Shown in pieces: positions 41,652 through 42,799 of a stretch of 42,799 nt of DNA (positions are counted from its first letter, which is position 1; each line of letters starts with the position of its first letter). The notes below the pieces were generated by a model. The model did no database searches and was not told the origin of the DNA. It worked only from the letters and a program-made list of their open reading frames with translations. This DNA is from Lachnospiraceae bacterium (GTDB lineage Bacteria; Bacillota_A; Clostridia; Lachnospirales; Lachnospiraceae): positions 1-42,799 of the forward strand of contig JAEEXJ010000013.1 of NCBI GenBank assembly GCA_016291475.1, in the 5' to 3' direction. The translations under genes were made by a program, and so were the position numbers.

Positions 41652-42799
41652 ATGGGTAAAACTAAGAAACGAAATGTCATTGTTGGTCAGTCCGGCGGAC
41701 CTACCGCCGCAATCAATTCCTCTCTTGCAGGTGTGTTCCGTACCGCAAAGGACAGAGGATATGCCAAGGTCTATGGTATGATTCACGGAATCCAGGGCTT
41801 TATGGAAGGAAGATATATAGATCTTTCCGAGCACATTCAGTCCGGACTCGATGCCGAACTTCTCAAGAGAACACCTTCTGCTTACTTGGGTTCATGTCGC
41901 TATAAGCTCCCCAATATCAATGAGGACAAAGAACTTTACGAAAAGATCTTCAAGATGCTCGATGAACTTGAGATCGATTGCTTTATCTATATCGGCGGAA
42001 ACGATTCGATGGATACCATCAAGAAGCTTTCCGATTATGCTATTATTTCAGGCTCTGAGATCCGTTTCGTCGGATGCCCCAAGACCATTGATAATGACCT
42101 TGCTCTTACCGATCACACTCCCGGATACGGCTCTGCTGCCAAGTATATCGGTACTTCCGTAAAAGAGATCATCCGCGACGGATGGAGCCTTGAGACCGCA
42201 CACGGTCAGGTTGTCATCGTAGAGATCATGGGACGTAATGCAGGATGGCTTACCGGCGCATCCGTACTTGCAAAGGGTGAGGATTGCGACGGTCCCGATG
42301 CAATCTATCTTCCCGAGATTCCTTTCGACATCAAGGCATTTGTAAATAAGTGTAAGGAACTTCTTAAGACCAAGCAGTCGATCGTTATGTGCGTATCCGA
42401 AGGTATCCGTACCGCTGAGGGTAAGTATGTATCCGAGATGACAGACGGTGTTGAGTATGTCGATGCTTTCGGACACAAGCAGCTCACCGGAACCGCTACT
42501 TATCTTTCGACCGTAGTAGCTAAGGAAATCGGCTGCAAGACCAGAGCAATCGAACTTTCAACTCTCCAGAGAGCAGCTTCCCACTGTGCATCAAGAATCG
42601 ATATTCTCGAAGCATACGAAGTCGGCGGTGCCGCAATGAAGGCAGCTGACGAGGGCGATTCAGGAAAGATGGTAGTCTTCAAGAGACTTTCCGATGATCC
42701 TTACCAGGCAGGAACCGAGGTTAAGGATGTTCACAAGATCGCTAACGATGAGAGACTCGTTCCCAGAGAGTGGATCACCAAGGAAGGCACCTATGTTAC
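41652..42799 (+). CDS. pfp: PPi-dependent 6-phosphofructokinase, N-terminal part (cut by window end)
   Basis: 382 codons are visible and run off the window. It opens with VIVGQSGGPTAAINSSLAGV, which binds the phosphate donor. GGNDSMDT (G115-) and PKTIDNDL (K144, D147) mark the pyrophosphate-using type, as ATP enzymes have GGDGS and PGTIDND. MGRNAGWL is the sugar-phosphate site. It performs the main glycolytic phosphorylation reversibly. AAAGGA lies seven bases before ATG 41652; an ATG six bases upstream is too close to that site. Codon use is strongly biased, as in highly expressed genes. Confidence 0.93.
   Translation, partial: MGKTKKRNVIVGQSGGPTAAINSSLAGVFRTAKDRGYAKVYGMIHGIQGFMEGRYIDLSEHIQSGLDAELLKRTPSAYLGSCRYKLPNINEDKELYEKIFKMLDELEIDCFIYIGGNDSMDTIKKLSDYAIISGSEIRFVGCPKTIDNDLALTDHTPGYGSAAKYIGTSVKEIIRDGWSLETAHGQVVIVEIMGRNAGWLTGASVLAKGEDCDGPDAIYLPEIPFDIKAFVNKCKELLKTKQSIVMCVSEGIRTAEGKYVSEMTDGVEYVDAFGHKQLTGTATYLSTVVAKEIGCKTRAIELSTLQRAASHCASRIDILEAYEVGGAAMKAADEGDSGKMVVFKRLSDDPYQAGTEVKDVHKIANDERLVPREWITKEGTYV

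Noticed and set aside
1..42799. tRNA or rRNA genes
   Set aside because: No cloverleaf with the conserved GTTCRANNC arm and no rRNA-like sequence was noticed in any gap; a covariance scan was not possible here.

Overview
The window looks like a chromosomal stretch from an anaerobic low-to-mid-GC Firmicute, most likely a Lachnospiraceae member (Butyrivibrio-like). The grounds are strong GGAG-type ribosome binding sites, frequent AGA codons, a PPi-type phosphofructokinase, a Gx transporter/NusG-II pair, DUF6320 and DUF5050 proteins, and no phage or IS genes. This is an inference from gene content; no rRNA or other marker is present. Coding density is high. All three gene-free stretches longer than 300 bases are filled by one family of structured repeats.

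Layout. (1) 1-2400: the end of a TetR-like regulator, a 33-bp perfect hairpin, and a YtrA-type GntR repressor with an ABC ATPase and permease behind a 25-bp perfect palindromic operator. (2) 2487-7834: a MoxR / DUF58 / DUF4381-like / VWA / VWA / TPR membrane operon (Bat-like, no BatD seen). (3) 7877-8590, reverse: a PAP2 phosphatase. (4) 8836-19914: a seven-gene operon for 2-aminoethylphosphonate (AEP). It encodes a cytidylyltransferase-like/PEP mutase fusion, AEP transaminase, a PntC/LicC-type cytidylyltransferase, phosphonopyruvate decarboxylase, a TagB/TagF-like transferase, and two tandem giant proteins. Each giant protein joins a YidC/Oxa1-like domain to a complete LtaS-like membrane phosphotransferase. 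A diacylglycerol-kinase-family gene converges on the end of this operon. (5) 21474-24102: a PH-domain protein, then folE, folP and a folB-folK fusion. (6) 24103-26488: Gx transporter and NusG-II protein (reverse), ApbE flavin transferase and a zinc-type ArsR regulator (forward). (7) 26876-32969: a DUF5050 protein (reverse), then pheA, ppx and ppk1. (8) 33550-38441: maf, dus, a small acidic protein, and an acyltransferase / DUF6320 / esterase trio. (9) 38530-42799: a small conserved protein, a membrane lipase, an OGG-like glycosylase, a small QN-rich membrane protein and the start of a PPi-phosphofructokinase.

How it fits together. The AEP operon can be read as one pathway: PEP to phosphonopyruvate, phosphonoacetaldehyde, AEP and CMP-AEP, followed by transfer to a surface acceptor. 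The two YidC-LtaS fusions would then build or decorate an envelope polymer. If they use phosphatidylglycerol as LtaS does, the neighbouring lipid kinase could recycle the diacylglycerol. This operon is the strongest candidate for an undescribed system here.

The second candidate is the repeat family, with four full copies and one fragment. Each has a conserved two-hairpin core inside a conserved stem. Compensatory changes between copies are visible by eye. The outer arms differ from copy to copy yet remain self-complementary within each copy.
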